A DNA stretch of 16,333 bases, taken from assembly GCA_041558415.1 (NCBI GenBank), contig JBFFEY010000065.1:1-16333 (forward strand), written 5' to 3'. This document shows positions 14,783-16,333 of this stretch, in pieces. The stretch's first letter is position 1; every line of letters begins with the position of its first letter. This stretch comes from SG8-39 sp041558415. GTDB lineage: Bacteria > Pseudomonadota > Gammaproteobacteria > Burkholderiales > SG8-39. The position numbers and the translations under genes were made by a program. The notes under the pieces were generated by a model. The model worked only from the letters and a program-made list of their open reading frames with translations, did not search any database and was not told the DNA's origin.

Positions 14783-15068
14783 GCTCGATCAGACCCGCAT
14801 CCCGCAGGTCGGCGAGCACGCGCAGCAGGTCTTGCTCGGCAGTGACTGCGTCGACATCGAATTCTTCGACCAGCGCGGCGCGCATTTCGTTCACGCGCAC
14901 CGGCTTTTGCATCAGGTTCCAGAGGAACGATCCAGTGTCATTTAACCCGTAATACACGCCGCGGTCGAGTTCCAGGATGGCGACTTCGTCGCCCAGGCGG
15001 CTGTAGACCTGATTCGAAGAAACGCGAACCAGGCTGTCGGGGCCGAGGTCCCTATTGAGTTGAGCCAT
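14766..15068 (-). CDS. Lasso RRE protein (B1), PqqD-like
   Basis: This 100-aa protein is a free-standing RiPP recognition element of the PqqD family. Three N-terminal beta strands include VYSRLGDEVAILELDRGVYY (21-40), followed by GLNDTGSFLWNLM (41-53) and a winged-helix part ending LADLRDAGLIE (85-95). It would bind the YxxPxL leader of the precursor and deliver it to B2. The ATG at 15068 is chosen because GGAG lies 7 nt before it; a long upstream open frame is a shadow. It is the first gene of the minus-strand lasso operon and diverges from aspartate dehydrogenase, leaving a 134-nt shared upstream region. Confidence 0.9.
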   Translation of the reverse strand: MAQLNRDLGPDSLVRVSSNQVYSRLGDEVAILELDRGVYYGLNDTGSFLWNLMQKPVRVNEMRAALVEEFDVDAVTAEQDLLRVLADLRDAGLIEHVDIG

Positions 15069-15202
15069 GACGACTCTCCTTTGTCTTTCCTTTGCGGCTG
15101 GGCCGTTCGTTACGCGCCAATGAAACCCCAGCGGCGGCCGTCGCACAATCCGTAAACGCCGGTCGCTGTGGGAAAATTTCAGGCTTACAGACACTTTTTG
15201 AC

Positions 15203-16021
15203 ATGAAATTAGTACTTTTGGGTGGGGGTACGATCGCGCGCCTGGTGCTTGAGCACCTGCAGCGCGGCGCCCTCGAGGGCGTCGAAGTGGTGGCGGTGGT
15301 GGGCCGCAGCGACGCATCGCGCGGCGCCCCGCTCGCGCGCGAGTTCGGTGTGCCGTTCGTGGTCGGCATCGACGCGGCGCTGGAGAAGGAGGCGGACGTC
15401 GTGCTCGAGGCGGCGTCGCACGAGGCCGTGCGGTCGTGCCTGGTGCCGATGCTCGAGCGCGGCCTGGCGGTGATCGTGCTCTCGGGCGGGGCGCTATGCG
15501 ACGACGCGCTACGCGCGCGGGCAGAGTCGGCGGCGACGCGCAGCGGCGGGCTGCTGTATGTCCCCTCGGGCGGCATCGGTGGTCTCGACGCGCTGAAGGG
15601 CGCCTGCGCAGCCGGCGTGGACGCGGTGTCGATCCGGGTGGCGAAGCCGCCGGCGGCCTGGAAGGGGATTCCCTATGTCGAAGCGCTCGGCATCGACCTG
15701 GACGGCCTGCGGGCGGCGCAGGTGCTGTTTTCGGGCCCCGCACGCGAAGGAGTGCCGCACTTCCCACAGAACGTGAACATCGCCGCCGTGCTGTCATTGG
15801 CCGGCATCGGCTTCGACCGCACATGGCTGGAAGTCGTTGCCGATCCGGGACTTACCTTCAATACGCACACCATCAGCGTGGCGGGGCGCACCGGCCGCTT
15901 CCAGGTCATCCTCGAGAACGTGCCTGCACCCGAGAACCCGAAGACCGCCTGGCTGGCCTGCTATTCCGCGCTCGCCGCGGTCAAGGCGATGAGCATCCGA
16001 GGGGTGCGCTACGGCACCTGA
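15203..16021 (+). CDS. nadX: L-aspartate dehydrogenase
   Basis: This 272-aa enzyme belongs to the DUF108/NadX family, which oxidises L-aspartate to iminoaspartate for NAD synthesis, or runs the reverse reaction. It starts with a Rossmann segment MKLVLLGGGTIARLVLEHL, with GGGTIA in place of the commoner GxGxIG. The family-typical catalytic half is intact: FPQNVNIAAVLSLAGIG (190-206), then ADPG, NTHTISVAGRTGRF and ENVPAPENPKT near the C-terminus. Length is typical. The ATG at 15203 is chosen because the Rossmann strand begins there; there is no good Shine-Dalgarno, and an in-frame start at 15092 would add an atypical 37-residue head. It is divergent from the lasso operon and probably unrelated to it. 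Confidence 0.9.
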   Translation: MKLVLLGGGTIARLVLEHLQRGALEGVEVVAVVGRSDASRGAPLAREFGVPFVVGIDAALEKEADVVLEAASHEAVRSCLVPMLERGLAVIVLSGGALCDDALRARAESAATRSGGLLYVPSGGIGGLDALKGACAAGVDAVSIRVAKPPAAWKGIPYVEALGIDLDGLRAAQVLFSGPAREGVPHFPQNVNIAAVLSLAGIGFDRTWLEVVADPGLTFNTHTISVAGRTGRFQVILENVPAPENPKTAWLACYSALAAVKAMSIRGVRYGT

Positions 16022-16040
16022 GCGCCGGGACGGTGCACTG

Positions 16041-16070
16041 CAAAATCGGGTGCGTCAGGCACCAATTTTG
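16041..16070 (+). repeat. Inverted repeat after nadX, terminator-like, TCAG loop
   Basis: The arms CAAAATCGGGTGC and GCACCAATTTTG pair with one mismatch and one bulge around the loop GTCAG, 19 nt after the nadX stop codon. The T-rich right arm makes it a plausible bidirectional terminator. Its core, GGGTGCGTCAGGCACC, recalls the GGGGTCAGACCCC palindromes at 784 and 4479. It ends 1 nt before the -35 of the tRNA promoter. Confidence 0.55.
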
Positions 16071-16071
16071 C

Positions 16072-16100
16072 TTGACCAAGCACCGGAATCCTTAGAGAAT
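16072..16100 (+). promoter_or_regulatory. Promoter of the tRNA-Tyr/Gly operon
   Basis: TTGACC (16072-16077) and GAGAAT (16095-16100) are separated by 17 nt, a sigma-70 type arrangement. The predicted start is about 16107, seven nt before the mature tRNA-Tyr. The region after the -10 is GC-rich, the kind of discriminator seen in stringently controlled stable-RNA promoters. Assignment is by sequence match and position only. Confidence 0.6.
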
Positions 16101-16113
16101 TTCGGGTTCCGCC

Positions 16114-16201
16114 GGAGGGGTGCCCGAGCGGCTAAAGGGGGCAGACTGTAAATCTGTTGGCCTTCGCGCCTACGTTGGTTCGAATCCAACCCCCTCCACC
16201 A
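16114..16201 (+). tRNA. tRNA-Tyr (GTA)
   Basis: The acceptor arms GGAGGGG (16114-16120) and CCCCTCC (16191-16197) pair fully, followed by discriminator A and an encoded CCA (16199-16201). The anticodon loop CTGTAAA (16146-16152) holds GTA at 16148-16150. A long variable arm is present between the anticodon and T arms, as expected for tRNA-Tyr. The T arm is GTTGG-TTCGAAT-CCAAC. Confidence 0.97.
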
Positions 16202-16276
16202 CTCGACGGGCGAATGCGGCGGGCGGCGGAGGTTCGAACAGCGCGGCACGGGCGCGGGTGACTGGGGACGACGCAG

Positions 16277-16333
16277 GCGGGTGTAGCTCAATGGTAGAGC
16301 AGAAGCCTTCCAAGCTTACGACGAGGGTTCGAT
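16277..16333 (+). tRNA. tRNA-Gly (TCC), cut by the window edge
   Basis: This is the 5' portion of a tRNA: acceptor strand GCGGGTG (16277-16283), D arm with AGCTCAATGGTAGAGC, and anticodon loop CTTCCAA (16307-16313) with TCC at 16309-16311. The beginning of the T arm (AGGGTTCGAT) reaches the end of the window; the rest is missing. It follows tRNA-Tyr by 75 nt without an obvious separate promoter, so the two are probably cotranscribed. Confidence 0.93.

Noticed and set aside
16055..16291. 78-codon frame on the - strand containing WWRGLDSNQRRREGQQIYS
   Set aside because: This is the well-known false protein read antisense through tRNA-Tyr.
1..16333. CRISPR array, insertion sequence, prophage or integrase
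   Set aside because: No regularly spaced repeats, transposase, integrase or phage protein motifs were found on either strand.

Overview
The window is GC-rich (by eye well over 60% G+C), with tightly packed genes, GTG/TTG starts and overlapping stop/start codons. The gene families and the tRNA-Tyr/tRNA-Gly pair at the right end suggest a betaproteobacterium (Burkholderiales or Rhodocyclales type). In many betaproteobacteria this tRNA pair precedes tRNA-Thr and tuf, so the right edge probably abuts that conserved block. No taxonomic search was possible.

Left part (1-5845): a queuosine-precursor transporter (+) converges on a very large fused indolepyruvate ferredoxin oxidoreductase (-). A LysR regulator (-) lies upstream of the oxidoreductase and has a T-N11-A palindrome at its own start codon. 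A small 78-aa gene (+) diverges from the regulator. Short palindromes of the GGGGTCAGACCCC type sit 16-17 nt after the stop codons of both minus-strand genes, and one of them abuts a perfect DnaA box.

Middle (5928-8396): a possible minus-strand operon of an orphan OmpR-type response regulator, a metallo-beta-lactamase-fold protein that has lost its second zinc site, and an alpha/beta hydrolase. The last two overlap by GTGA.

Main attraction (8661-15068): a lasso-peptide biosynthetic cluster on the minus strand, in the order B1 (PqqD-like RRE), B2 (transglutaminase-like leader peptidase), C (asparagine-synthetase-like macrolactam synthetase), a 269-nt gap, A (56-aa precursor), HPrK-like kinase and PRMT-like methyltransferase. 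A nucleotidyltransferase converges from the other side on the + strand. The precursor at 12010-12180 (-) is short and easily missed, but its leader carries the full lasso signature Y-x2-P-x-L-x3-G-x5-T. Its predicted core has ring AVGSAGKPD (Ala1 to Asp9 lactam) and tail GVGRGKTQLKTA. The tail has a GRG motif that could suit the PRMT-like enzyme, and it lacks the C-terminal Ser that characterised lasso kinases phosphorylate. There is no ABC exporter, isopeptidase or TonB receptor in the window. B1 cleanly recognises leaders, B2 cuts them, C closes the ring, and the kinase, methyltransferase and perhaps the nucleotidyltransferase would decorate the product.

Right end (15203-16333): L-aspartate dehydrogenase (+), a strong palindrome, a stable-RNA promoter, tRNA-Tyr, and tRNA-Gly cut by the window edge.
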